From contig JAEXZS010000004.1 in NCBI GenBank assembly GCA_023451375.1, positions 1 through 64,000 of the forward strand: a stretch of 64,000 bases of DNA, in the 5' to 3' direction. Source of the DNA: Pseudomonadota bacterium (GTDB lineage Bacteria > Pseudomonadota > Alphaproteobacteria > Caulobacterales > Caulobacteraceae). Position numbers and translations under genes: made by a program. Below the pieces are notes generated by a model. The model was given only the letters and a program-made list of their open reading frames with translations. It did not search any database and was not told the DNA's origin. Shown piece by piece: positions 24,417 to 33,590 of this stretch (the first letter of the stretch is position 1; the number at the start of each line of letters is the position of its first letter).

Positions 24417-26426
24417 CTATTCGGCGGCGAACGAATAGGCGTCGTCGTCGCGGGGCGTTTCGGCCCCCCGCTCTTCCGGCTCCGCTGCGTCCGACACCGT
24501 CCGCAGCGGCGCGGGCAACCACCCCTTGCCCTCGATCAGACGCTCTGCGGCCTCGGCCATGTCCGCCTTCTTGAAGCCGGCGATCCGCGCGGCCTCTTGG
24601 GCGCCCGCCGCCTCCGTCACCGCCTCCAGCACCTTGGGTTTGGCGACACGGGTGAAGTAGCTGGCCGCTGTCGCCGTCCACGTCCCCGCCATATCCAGAC
24701 CGACCGCCGTCGCCAGCGTCTCGGCCTGAGCCAAGGCCCCGGGTCGTCTGTCGTGCGGATCGCGCACGGCGTAGAGGCCGACCCCGGCGCAACAGGCCAT
24801 CAGGTCCAGTTGGTCCGACGGCGCCAGCGCAGCCACCACACCCCAGAGGTCTTCCGGACGCTCGGGAAGGCGCGCACCCCACGCCTCGCACCGGTCGCGG
24901 ACCCTCCGACCGGCGGGGCTGTCGTCCACCCCCGGCGCCAGCCGCTCCAGCCCCGTGGTCGTCAGCCGAAGCTGCAGGGGCGTCCAGACGCTGTAGCCCG
25001 AATAGAAGACCTGCAGGACGAGGGCGTGGACCACGGTGGCCAGCGCCACGTTCACATCGGCCTGCACCGCATCCCGCAGCCCCATGGTCTTGTGGGCCGT
25101 CAGGTCGATCAGCAGACGATCCGACAGGGCCGAAGGCGTTTCGTCCTCGGGCGCGTCCACACTCGACGGCGTTGCGCCGTCCACACCGTCGTCCGCCGCC
25201 TCGTCCTCCGACCACGGCGACGGCGGATCGGCGGGCACGTCCTCGGCCCGGACCAGACCGCGCTCGAAGCGGGCGAGGCCGTCGTGACCGAGCATCACCA
25301 TGACCCCGGCGCGCGCCCTGGCCTCGGGGGCGTAGGCGAAGTCCGGGCCGAAGGCCTGCAAGGCCTTGTCGATCTCCTCCAGCCGCGCGTCCGCCTCGGG
25401 CGACAGGCCGTCGTCGCCCGCCTCCGAAACGATGCCGTCGTACTCCTCGGACAGGGCCGCGATCTCGGCGGCGTCCGCCTCCGAGCGTTCGACGGCGACC
25501 GGATAGACCCGACCGAACGCGGACAGGTCGGGATACTCCAGACCCGCCTCGGCCCACTTCCAGCCTTCCCGCTCGCGCGCCTCGTCGGCCAAGCCGGTCA
25601 GCTTCTCGCCGACCAGCCGGTCCAGCAGGACCACGTCCTCCAACCAGCCTCCGCCGTCCTCGGTGAACAAATCCCGGAGGATTCCCCCGCCCGCCGCCTC
25701 ATAGGCCTCCACGCCGACGAAACGGGCGCGCCGGTCGCTCACCGCCACCTTGGACTCGGTCATGGCCCGGCGAATGGCGTGGACGGGGCGATATTCGCCC
25801 AACTGCTCGAACACCTGCCGCTGCCGGTCCTGATCCGCACTGACGCAGAAGGCCATCAGCTGGTCCAAGGCCAGCGCCCCGGCCCGATAGGCCGCCATCA
25901 GTTCGGGCGCCGCCGCGCCCAGCCGCAGTCGCTGGCGCACGACATGGGCCGACACGCCGAACCGGGCGCCGATCTCCTCGGGACCGTAGCCCTTCTCCGT
26001 CGCCAGCCGCTGGAAGGCCTCGAATTGGTCGGCGGGATGCATGGCCTCGCGGGTCATGTTCTCGTCGAGACTGATTTCGTGGGCGTCATTCTCGGCGTCC
26101 ACGATGCAGCGCACGGGATGTGTGCGCTTGATCGCCTTGCGCTTGGCCAGCAGCCGGAGCCCCTGACGGCGACCTTCGCCGATGGTCACGAAGTAGTTCC
26201 CGGTCGGAACGCCCTCCCCGTCCCGCTCGACCTCGACCACGGGCGGCTGCAACACCCCCTTGGCCTTGATGGAGGCCGCGAAGGCCTCGATGGTCGCCGG
26301 GCTGTGCGGGGTCTTCCGGGCGTCCCTCGGCGAGGCCTTGAGCCGGTTCAGCGGCACGATCACCTCCGCGCCGTGCTGCGGCGCGGTCGCTTCGGTCTGG
26401 GCGGTTTGGGTGGATTGAGCAGTCAT
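24417..26426 (-). CDS. Large ParB/RepB-family partition protein of the island
   Basis: A 669-residue protein. The N-terminal ParB/Srx nuclease-like domain (about 20-125) opens IVPLNRLKASPRDARKT and includes GVLQPPVV and GEGRRQGL; a helix-turn-helix follows (GYGPEEIGARFGVSAHVVRQRLRLG, about 140-175). The long C-terminal half (about 300-669), with an acidic segment, is not a known domain to me. Large ParB proteins of this kind are typical of plasmids and integrative islands, and may aid maintenance or act as nuclease/regulator. AAAGGAGG lies ahead of the ATG at 26426. There is no adjacent parA. Confidence 0.86.
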   Translation of the reverse strand: MTAQSTQTAQTEATAPQHGAEVIVPLNRLKASPRDARKTPHSPATIEAFAASIKAKGVLQPPVVEVERDGEGVPTGNYFVTIGEGRRQGLRLLAKRKAIKRTHPVRCIVDAENDAHEISLDENMTREAMHPADQFEAFQRLATEKGYGPEEIGARFGVSAHVVRQRLRLGAAAPELMAAYRAGALALDQLMAFCVSADQDRQRQVFEQLGEYRPVHAIRRAMTESKVAVSDRRARFVGVEAYEAAGGGILRDLFTEDGGGWLEDVVLLDRLVGEKLTGLADEAREREGWKWAEAGLEYPDLSAFGRVYPVAVERSEADAAEIAALSEEYDGIVSEAGDDGLSPEADARLEEIDKALQAFGPDFAYAPEARARAGVMVMLGHDGLARFERGLVRAEDVPADPPSPWSEDEAADDGVDGATPSSVDAPEDETPSALSDRLLIDLTAHKTMGLRDAVQADVNVALATVVHALVLQVFYSGYSVWTPLQLRLTTTGLERLAPGVDDSPAGRRVRDRCEAWGARLPERPEDLWGVVAALAPSDQLDLMACCAGVGLYAVRDPHDRRPGALAQAETLATAVGLDMAGTWTATAASYFTRVAKPKVLEAVTEAAGAQEAARIAGFKKADMAEAAERLIEGKGWLPAPLRTVSDAAEPEERGAETPRDDDAYSFAAE

Positions 26427-26790
26427 GTCTGCCTCCTTTGGGCAAGGGTTGCAGGCACGCGAACTGCGCGCCTGAAACCCTGCCCGTCGGCGAGACCGGG
26501 GTAGCAAGGGCCAGGGCGGACCGGCCGGAGGGGGATCGCCCGACCTGCACAAGCCTGACCCTGATGATTGTCATGACGCCGATCGCCGGCGCGGAAGGTC
26601 GGGGAGACCGGCCGGTCCGGCGGCGCAGCCGCTTCACCCTGGCCCGCGCGAGGGCGGAGCCCTTAGCCCTTCTGCGACGTCCGCAACGTGTCCTTCTGGC
26701 GCGGCGTCGCAGGCTCCAGCTTGAGGAAAACGAACTGACCGGGCCTCGCGTGTGAGGTCGTCGCAACGGGGCTTTTGACCCACGGTCGCG
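26427..26790. other. Intergenic region without a supported gene
   Basis: About 360 bases between the parB start and the end of the second acyltransferase gene. Open frames here have no recognisable motif or start context. The parB promoter should lie in it, but I cannot point to convincing -35/-10 elements. Confidence 0.5.
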
Positions 26791-27921
26791 TCAGGCCACC
26801 GGCCGATCCGCACTGACCCCCGGCGCAGGCGTCGCAGGCCTCGGCGGGTTCAACCGGGCCTGGACCGGCCGATCGAACCCATACCGGAACGCCGCCGCCC
26901 CCATGAACGCCGCCGCCAGACCGGCGGCCCAGACGCCCCAGCGCATCCCGATGGACCAGTCCGACTGTCCGACGGCGTCGAAGACGCCGAACCAGACGAT
27001 GCGGGCGACTTCATTGGTGAGAAACATCGCGAACGACATCAAGCCGAGGTGTTCGATCAGGCGCGACGAGCGCACCACGGGCAAGGCTCCAGCCGCCCAG
27101 ATGATGATCGTCATCAGCAGCAGGGAGGCCAGGCCGAAGGGGCCAACGGCCTGACCGAGCGCGAGCGCACCGAAAGCGCCGAGTCCCAAGGCGCCCGCCA
27201 CGGACGGACGCACGTAGACGCGCGCACCGACCACGGCGGCGGCCACGCCCAGCAGGAAGAGCGGAAGGGCGCGGAGGAATCCGAACCGCAGGGGCAGGCG
27301 ATAGACCGGATCGCCCAGCCAGACGCGGCTGGCGACGTCGGCGGCGAGAAGCAGGGTGATCGCGATCGCGGCCGTGGCCCGGGGTCGGCTCCAGAGCGCC
27401 CGGCAGATCCAGGGCAGGAGCAGATAGCAGCCGATCAGAGCCGACAGCGTCCAGGTCGGCGCGTTCCAGCCGACGCCGCCCGGCACGCCATAGGCCTGCA
27501 CGAGCAAGACCTGGGCGGGCAGCTGGCTCCAGTCGAACCATTGGGGATTGCTCGGTCGGACCCCGGCCAGAGCGGCGGCCGCGACCAAGGCCGCGAGACC
27601 GGCGATCACGGCCAGATGGGCCGGGAACACGCGCAGCAGCCGCTGGCGCGCGTAGGCCCCGACGTCGATCCCGCCCGAGGCCAGGCGCTCGCCGTAGATC
27701 CGGGCCAGCACATAGCCGGAGTCGATGATGAAGAAATTGGTCAGCAGGAACCCCCGGTCGAACACCGGATGGATCTGTCCGAGCGGCAGCGGGGCCGCTT
27801 CCCGGAAGTGGTAGAGGATGATCAGCGATCCCGCGGCGAACCGCAGCACGTCCAGCCACCCTCCGCGGGCGATGCGCGCGGGGCGGCGGGCCTGACCTTC
27901 CCCGTCGGAGCTTCTCGTCAT
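26791..27921 (-). CDS. Acyltransferase-3 family membrane protein (second copy)
   Basis: A 376-residue polytopic membrane acyltransferase. The family start is seen as RGGWLDVLRFAAGSLIILYHFRE, with the His in LYHF, followed by about ten hydrophobic segments (for example FLLTNFFIIDSGYVLARIYGERL). It probably O-acylates an envelope glycan. The ATG at 27921 overlaps the stop of the small membrane protein gene (ATGA). It is a second acyltransferase-3 in the same island, and again coupled to metal-associated genes, though not closely similar to the first one. Confidence 0.82.
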   Translation of the reverse strand: MTRSSDGEGQARRPARIARGGWLDVLRFAAGSLIILYHFREAAPLPLGQIHPVFDRGFLLTNFFIIDSGYVLARIYGERLASGGIDVGAYARQRLLRVFPAHLAVIAGLAALVAAAALAGVRPSNPQWFDWSQLPAQVLLVQAYGVPGGVGWNAPTWTLSALIGCYLLLPWICRALWSRPRATAAIAITLLLAADVASRVWLGDPVYRLPLRFGFLRALPLFLLGVAAAVVGARVYVRPSVAGALGLGAFGALALGQAVGPFGLASLLLMTIIIWAAGALPVVRSSRLIEHLGLMSFAMFLTNEVARIVWFGVFDAVGQSDWSIGMRWGVWAAGLAAAFMGAAAFRYGFDRPVQARLNPPRPATPAPGVSADRPVA

Positions 27922-28328
27922 TCGCGCTTCCCTGTGGCGGCGGGGCGTTCGTTGGCGTGAGGATGGTCGTGCACGTCCGCCCGCACCCCGTACAGGATGA
28001 GCGTTCCGGCGACGCAAAGCACGCCGAGCCCGCCGGCGATCATCAATCCGGCTCGGTCGCGGGGACCGAACACCAGACAGCCGCCCGTCACCAGGCTCAT
28101 CATCACGCCGTAGCCGATGTAGAGCGGCGTTCCGTAGGCGCCGAGCAGGGAGAAGGCCATGCACAGGACGAAGAAGGCCGCGATCAGGCTGGCGCCGACG
28201 GCGATTACGACATCAAGTACTGGCCGGGGCTTCGGCGGCCGGCGCGGGCTCGAGCCGCGGCGGCCCTTGTAGCGCCCTTGGCGCCAGCGGATGCTGCGGC
28301 TGCGGACCGTGAAGCGCTTGCCGGCCAT
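27918..28328 (-). CDS. Small membrane protein of unknown function
   Basis: A 136-residue protein: a very basic N-terminal 35 residues (RRPPKPRPVLD), then three hydrophobic segments at about 38-60, 65-85 and 90-110, and a His-rich tail (VHDHPHANERP). No family recognised. It lies between the DUF305 gene (4 bases upstream) and the acyltransferase gene (4-base overlap), so it belongs to the same leftward operon. The His tail would fit a metal-related role, but this is only suggestive. Confidence 0.68.
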   Translation of the reverse strand: MAGKRFTVRSRSIRWRQGRYKGRRGSSPRRPPKPRPVLDVVIAVGASLIAAFFVLCMAFSLLGAYGTPLYIGYGVMMSLVTGGCLVFGPRDRAGLMIAGGLGVLCVAGTLILYGVRADVHDHPHANERPAATGKRE

Positions 28329-28332
28329 CGGG

Positions 28333-28776
28333 TCAGGGCCGTTCTGAGACTGCCGGCGCGTCCTCGTGCCGCGCCAGCATGATCCGCATCCGCAGGATTT
28401 CGGCTTCCTGGGCGCGGATGATCTCCTGCGCGAGACCGCGCACGTCATCCCCCTCGCCCTCCTCCACCGCGATCCTGGCCATGGCGATCGCGCCCTCGTG
28501 GTGGGCGATCATGCCGCGCAGAAAGTCGATGTCAGCGTCGCCGGAGTAATCGATGTTCATCGCCTGGTGCATGCGGTCAGCGGCCTCCCGATAGGCCCGC
28601 GTCGACGGCGTATCCGAGGGGTCGCCCGCGTGACCGGCGTGGGCGTCGATCGCTCGCGCCTCGACCGGCGGCGGGGCCGAGGCGTCGGGCGCGCCGCGAC
28701 GGGACAGAATGCCGAAGGCGAAGGCGGCGACGGCGAGGAAGACCGCGATCACCGAGATCCAGCCGGTGCGTTTCAT
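28333..28776 (-). CDS. DUF305 periplasmic protein
   Basis: A 147-residue exported protein with an N-terminal membrane anchor (about 5-24). The DUF305 helical domain follows, with HAGHAGDPS, MHQAMNIDYSGDADIDFLRGMIAHHEGAIAMARI and RMRIMLARHE; the HHEGAI motif is diagnostic. His/Met residues suggest metal binding. It is the second DUF305 protein on the island and the simpler, more usual form. It starts at 28776, 70 bases after the end of the cation diffusion facilitator gene, and leads the acyltransferase operon. Confidence 0.87.
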   Translation of the reverse strand: MKRTGWISVIAVFLAVAAFAFGILSRRGAPDASAPPPVEARAIDAHAGHAGDPSDTPSTRAYREAADRMHQAMNIDYSGDADIDFLRGMIAHHEGAIAMARIAVEEGEGDDVRGLAQEIIRAQEAEILRMRIMLARHEDAPAVSERP

Positions 28777-28846
28777 GGCTTTGTCTCCGAGATTTGGACA
28801 AGGGGCGGGATCGTGGCGCCGGACCTGGCGGGCTCGTCATTTCGGG

Positions 28847-29758
28847 TCATGCGTGCAGACCTCCCGCATCCCCGCACGGCTCAAGCTCGGTCTGGACGGT
28901 CGTGTGATGCAGGTCGAACCGCTCTTCGAGCATGTCGCCGACGGCCTGTCGGACTGCGTCGGCGTCGGCGCCCTCGACCAGCACGACGTGAACCGTGCAG
29001 CTCGCCTGATCCGCCCCCGAGACCCAGACGTGGAGGTCGTGAAGGCTGGCGACCCCGGCGGTGGCGAGGATGGCGGCCCGCACATCCGACAGGGCCACGC
29101 CGCGCGGGGCGCCCTCCAGCAGGATGTGGGTGGTGTCGCGCAGCAGTATCCAGGTCCGGGGCAGGACCCAGAGGCCGATGGCGATCGCGACGATGGGATC
29201 GACCCAGCGCCAGTCCGTCACGGTGATGACGACGGCGGCGACGAGGACGCCGAGCGATCCGAGCATGTCCGCCCAGACCTCGAGATAGGCGCCCTTGACG
29301 TTGAGACTGCGATCCTTGCCGCTCGACAGGATGCGCATGGAAATCAGATTGATCACCAGGCCGGCGGCGGCGACGATCAGCATCCCGATCGAGCCGACGG
29401 GCTCGGGATCGAGGATGCGCTTGATCCCCTCATACAGGACGTAACCGGCGACGACGAAGAGCAGCACGGCGTTGAACGCCGCCGCCAGGATCTCGAACCG
29501 GCGATAACCGAAAGTGCGCTTCTCGTCGGCCGGCCGCTGGCCGATCTTGATCGCCAGCAAGGCGATGGCCAGGGCCGCCGCGTCGGTGAACATATGCGCC
29601 GCGTCCGACAGCAGGGCGAGGCTGTTGAACACCAGGCCGCCGATGACCTCGACGACCAGGAACGTTCCGGTCAGCGCCAGGGCGATAGCGAGTTGCCGGG
29701 CGTTGGCGCCGGCGGTGTGGTCGTGGGCGTGGCCGTTCGAGTGGTCGTGACTGGTCAT
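28847..29758 (-). CDS. czcD: Cation diffusion facilitator, CzcD type
   Basis: A 303-residue CDF transporter that exports divalent metals (Zn, Co, Cd) from the cytoplasm by proton exchange. The His-rich start (HDHSNGHAHDH), six TM segments, the TM2 site DAAHMFTDA and TM5 site ADMLGSLGV are visible, and the cytoplasmic domain (LHDLHVWVSGADQASCTVHVV) is complete. It overlaps the preceding short CDF gene by 4 bases and is part of the czcCBA operon running leftward. Confidence 0.9.
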   Translation of the reverse strand: MTSHDHSNGHAHDHTAGANARQLAIALALTGTFLVVEVIGGLVFNSLALLSDAAHMFTDAAALAIALLAIKIGQRPADEKRTFGYRRFEILAAAFNAVLLFVVAGYVLYEGIKRILDPEPVGSIGMLIVAAAGLVINLISMRILSSGKDRSLNVKGAYLEVWADMLGSLGVLVAAVVITVTDWRWVDPIVAIAIGLWVLPRTWILLRDTTHILLEGAPRGVALSDVRAAILATAGVASLHDLHVWVSGADQASCTVHVVLVEGADADAVRQAVGDMLEERFDLHHTTVQTELEPCGDAGGLHA

Positions 29759-30357
29759 GAAGCGCGTTCCTCTGGCTGTTCGGAGGCGGCGTTGGCGTCG
29801 CGGAGAATCTCGACGCCGCCCTTGATCGCGATCGCCGCGACGAGGATGCCGACGACAAGGTCGGGCCAGGCCTGGTCGAGCCAGAGGACCAGGCCGCCGG
29901 CGACGAGGATGCCGCCGTTGGACGCGAAGTCGTTGAAGCTGAAGGTCTCGGCCGCCTTCATGTTGACGTCGCCGCTGTGCTGGCGGCGGATGAGCTGCAG
30001 GCAGATCAGATTGACCACGGCGGCGACCAGGGCGAGCGCCATCATGGTCGGACCGATCGGCTCGGTCCCGGTGATCACGCGGCGCACGGCGTCGACGAGG
30101 ACGCCGGCGGCGAAGACCAGCAGCATGACCCCCGACACCCTTGCGGCGCCCCGCTTCCAGCCCCCTGTCCGCCCGATGGCCAGAAAGCTGATCAGATAGA
30201 CCGCCGCGTCCGAGGCGTTGTCGAGCGCATTGGCCAGCAGGGCGCTGGAATCGGCGGACACGCCGCCGATTCCGAGCGCCGCCGCCAGGCCGGCGTTGAG
30301 GCCGAGAACCGTCAGCAGCGTCCGGCGCTGCCGACGGTCATCCTGGGTCCGGGCCAT
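29755..30357 (-). CDS. Short CDF-like cation transporter
   Basis: A 200-residue membrane protein resembling a CDF membrane domain. The TM2 metal site appears as NALDNASDAAVY and the TM5 site as SFNDFASNGG; six hydrophobic segments fit. The C-terminal cytoplasmic domain of normal CDF proteins is missing, which is a known feature of some short CDF-like proteins in metal clusters. Its start shares a base with the czcA stop (TGATG) and it overlaps czcD, so it is coupled to both. Confidence 0.83.
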   Translation of the reverse strand: MARTQDDRRQRRTLLTVLGLNAGLAAALGIGGVSADSSALLANALDNASDAAVYLISFLAIGRTGGWKRGAARVSGVMLLVFAAGVLVDAVRRVITGTEPIGPTMMALALVAAVVNLICLQLIRRQHSGDVNMKAAETFSFNDFASNGGILVAGGLVLWLDQAWPDLVVGILVAAIAIKGGVEILRDANAASEQPEERAS

Positions 30358-33300
30358 CAGTCTTCGATCCCCTCGTCCTGGCGGTGCCGCACCGCCTTGG
30401 CCGCGAAGGTCGGGAGGACCAGCAGGGTCAGGGCGGTGGCGGTGATCAGGCCGCCGATGACGACGGTCGCCAGCGGCTTCTGCACCTCGGCTCCCGCGCC
30501 ATGGGCGATGGCCATCGGAATGAAGCCGACGATGGCCACCATCGCGGTGGTGAGCACCGCCCGCAGGCGGCTGGACGCGCCCTCGATGGCCGCGTCACGG
30601 GGCGGCAGTCCCGCCTGGAGCCGCTCGCGGATCGACTGCATGAGCACCAGGCCGTTCAGCGTCGCCACGCCCGAGACGGCGATGAAGCCGACCGCCGCCG
30701 AGACGGAGAACGGCATGCCCCGCAGAAGCAGCGCCAGCGCCCCGCCCACGAGGGCGAGCGGCACGCAGGCGAACACGAGACCCGCCTCGGCGAAGGAGCC
30801 CAGCGCCATGAACAACAGCACGCCGATCAGGACGAAGACGATCGGAATGACCAGGCCCAGCCGCTGTTCGGCGCGCTTGAGGTTTTCGAACTGACCGCCC
30901 CAGTCCAGGCGGACGCCCGGCGGAAGCTGGACCTGATCCACCGACCTCTGGGCGTCGGTGACGAAGCCGCCCAGATCGCGTCCGCGCACATTGGCCTGGA
31001 CCACCATGCGTCGGCTGCCGTCGTTGCGGCTGATCTGGTTCGGTCCCTCGGCGCTCTGGATGCGCGCGACCGAGGACAGGGGCACGGTCACACCGGTCGA
31101 GGACACGATCGGCAAGGCCGCGAGCGCCGCCGGGTCGTTGCGCGCGGCGTCGGGGAGACGGACCACGACATCGAAACGCCGGTCGCCCTCGAAGATGCGG
31201 CCCGCCTCGGCGCCGCCGATCGCGGCCGAAACCGCTTCGGAGACGTCGGCCGCCGACAGGCCGTAACTGGCCGCGGCGAAGCGGTCCACGCTGATCGTCA
31301 GGGTGGGAAGGCCGGACGCCTGTTCCACCCGCACGTCCGCCGCCCCGTTCGTCTGGCGCAGGACGTTGGCCACCTGGTCGGCGACCCGCTGCATGGTGGC
31401 GAAGTCGTCGCCATAGACCATGACCGCGAGGTCGGTCCGCACCCCGGAGATCAGCTCGTTGAACCGCAGTTCGATCGGCTGGCTGAATTCGAAGTTGTTG
31501 CCGATCTGCCGCGACGCGACGTCCTCGAAACGGGCGATCAGCTCTTCCTTCTCCAGACCCGGGTTGGGCCAGTCCTTGCGATCTTTCAGGATGATGACGC
31601 TGTCGGAGATGTTGGGCGGCATGGGGTCCACCGCCGCTTCGGCGGTGCCGGTCCGCGAGAACATGGTCTCCACTTCCGGCTGGGCCTTGATCGCCCGCTC
31701 GATCGCCATCTGCATGGCGAGCGACTGCTCGAGCGACGCCGACGGAACCCGCAGCGCCTGCATGGCGATGTCGCCTTCGTCCAGGGTCGGGATGAACTCC
31801 CGACCGAGGGTGGTGAAGGTGACGCCGCCGACGACCAGGGCGCCGAGCGCGGAGAGCAGAACGATCTTCGGACGATCGACCGCCGTGCGGATGGCCGGAG
31901 CGATCCAGCGGCGCGCGTGGCGCAGCAGGAAGGTCTCGTGCTCGTGGGCGTGGCCGTGGTCGTCGACCTCGACCGTCTTGGGATCCCGCACCAGGAGCGC
32001 CGTCATCGCCGGCACGAAGGTGAAGGAGAAGATGAAGGCGCCGACCAGGGCCAGCATGACCGTGGCGCCCATCGGGATGAAGGTCTTCCCCTCGACCCCT
32101 TCCAGCATCAGCAGGGGGGTGAAGACCAGCAGGATGATCAGCTGACCGAAGGCGGCCGGCTTGACCATCTGGCGCGCCGCCGCGGCGGCGACGCCCAGAC
32201 GCTCGTGCCGGGTCAGCATGCGCCCGGCCTCCGCCCGCTTCTGGCTGAGCATCAGCAGGGTGTTCTCGACCACGACCACGGCGCCGTCGACGAGCAGACC
32301 GAAGTCCAGCGCGCCGAGGCTCATCAGATTGCCGCTGATGCCGAACCGGTTCATCCCGATGACGGCGAACAGGAAGCTGATCGGGATCATCAACGCCGTG
32401 ATGCTCGCCGCCCGGATGTTGCCGAGCAGCAGGAAGAGCACGACGATAACCAGCAGCGCGCCTTCGGTCAGATTGCGCGCCACCGTGGCGATGGTGGAGT
32501 TCACCAGGGCGCTCCGGTCCAGCACCGTCACCGCCTCGATGCCGGGGGGCAGGGTCTTCTGCACCTCCTCGAGCCGGTCTCCGGCGGCCTGGGCCACGGT
32601 GCGGCTGTTGCCGCCCGCGATCATCAGGGCGGTCCCCAGGACCGCTTCGTGTCCGTCGCGGCTGGCGCCGCCCAGACGCGGCGCCTGGCCGACCTCGACG
32701 GTGGCGACGTCGGCGACGCGGACCACGAGGCCGCTTCGATTGACGACGGGCGCCTGGGCGAGGTCCTCGACGGTCGAGGCCAGGGCGTCCGTGCGAACCG
32801 TCAGGGCCTCGCCCGCACGCTGCACATAGCCCGCCCCGGCCTGGGTGTTGGCCCGGTCGAGCGCCTGGATCAGGTCGCCCATCCCGAGACCGTAGGCCGA
32901 CAGACGCGCCGTGTCCGGACGAACCGCGTATTCCTTCACATAGCCGCCGACCGTATCGACGCCGGCCAGGCCGGGCGCCGTCCGCATCTGCGGCGCGATG
33001 ATCCAGTCCTGCACGGTCCGCAGATAGGTGGCGCGCTGTTGCGGGGTGGTGAGAAGATCGCCTTCAGGCGTCAGATAGGCGCCGCCGGCCTGCCAGCCGG
33101 TCTGGCCCGGCTTGGCCAGGTTGGCGCTGTTGAACGGCTTGTAATCGACCGTCCACATCAGCACCTCGCCCAGGCCGGTGGTGATGGGCGCCAGCGCCGG
33201 TTCGACGCCTTCGGGCATCGTCTCGCGCGCCTGCGCCAATCGTTCGGCGACCTGCTGACGGGCGAAATAGATGTCCGTCTGGTCGGTGAAGATGACGGTC

Positions 33301-33578
33301 ACCTGGCTGAAGCCGTTGCGGCTCAGCGACCGGGTCGAGGTCAGACCGGGGATGCCGGCCATGGCGGTCTCGATTGGATAGGTGACCTGACGTTCGATCT
33401 GTTCGGGGGCCAGGGCCGGGGCGACGGTGGTCACCTGCACCTGACGGTTGGTGATGTCCGGCACGGCGTCGATCGGCAACCGTGTCAGTTCGAGGAGGCC
33501 GTAGGCCGCGACGAGCGCCGTGGCCAGGACGATGAACCATCGGAATTTGACCGACAGTTCGATGATGAATTTGAACAT
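30357..33578 (-). CDS. czcA: Heavy-metal RND efflux pump CzcA/CusA family
   Basis: A 1073-residue HME-RND inner-membrane pump with the usual 12 TM layout and two large periplasmic loops. The family motif in TM4, DFGLLVDGAVVVVEN near residue 405, is of the divalent (Co/Zn/Cd) HME type. LDEGDIAMQALRVPSASLEQSL and the C-terminal TM block (FALVCVPL-type) are complete. It works with the CzcB adaptor and CzcC channel to export metals across the envelope. An insertion carrying HGHAHEHE near residue 545 is a likely metal-binding loop. Confidence 0.94.
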   Translation of the reverse strand: MFKFIIELSVKFRWFIVLATALVAAYGLLELTRLPIDAVPDITNRQVQVTTVAPALAPEQIERQVTYPIETAMAGIPGLTSTRSLSRNGFSQVTVIFTDQTDIYFARQQVAERLAQARETMPEGVEPALAPITTGLGEVLMWTVDYKPFNSANLAKPGQTGWQAGGAYLTPEGDLLTTPQQRATYLRTVQDWIIAPQMRTAPGLAGVDTVGGYVKEYAVRPDTARLSAYGLGMGDLIQALDRANTQAGAGYVQRAGEALTVRTDALASTVEDLAQAPVVNRSGLVVRVADVATVEVGQAPRLGGASRDGHEAVLGTALMIAGGNSRTVAQAAGDRLEEVQKTLPPGIEAVTVLDRSALVNSTIATVARNLTEGALLVIVVLFLLLGNIRAASITALMIPISFLFAVIGMNRFGISGNLMSLGALDFGLLVDGAVVVVENTLLMLSQKRAEAGRMLTRHERLGVAAAAARQMVKPAAFGQLIILLVFTPLLMLEGVEGKTFIPMGATVMLALVGAFIFSFTFVPAMTALLVRDPKTVEVDDHGHAHEHETFLLRHARRWIAPAIRTAVDRPKIVLLSALGALVVGGVTFTTLGREFIPTLDEGDIAMQALRVPSASLEQSLAMQMAIERAIKAQPEVETMFSRTGTAEAAVDPMPPNISDSVIILKDRKDWPNPGLEKEELIARFEDVASRQIGNNFEFSQPIELRFNELISGVRTDLAVMVYGDDFATMQRVADQVANVLRQTNGAADVRVEQASGLPTLTISVDRFAAASYGLSAADVSEAVSAAIGGAEAGRIFEGDRRFDVVVRLPDAARNDPAALAALPIVSSTGVTVPLSSVARIQSAEGPNQISRNDGSRRMVVQANVRGRDLGGFVTDAQRSVDQVQLPPGVRLDWGGQFENLKRAEQRLGLVIPIVFVLIGVLLFMALGSFAEAGLVFACVPLALVGGALALLLRGMPFSVSAAVGFIAVSGVATLNGLVLMQSIRERLQAGLPPRDAAIEGASSRLRAVLTTAMVAIVGFIPMAIAHGAGAEVQKPLATVVIGGLITATALTLLVLPTFAAKAVRHRQDEGIED

Positions 33579-33590
33579 GCGCGCGCCCCC

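Noticed and set aside
24090..26504. Open frame of about 800 codons on the plus strand opposite parB
   Set aside because: Same reason: no domain, antisense to a clear ParB protein with a good start and terminator.
26427..26790. Possible genes in the gap between parB and the acyltransferase
   Set aside because: Frames on both strands have low-complexity Arg-rich translations and no start context.
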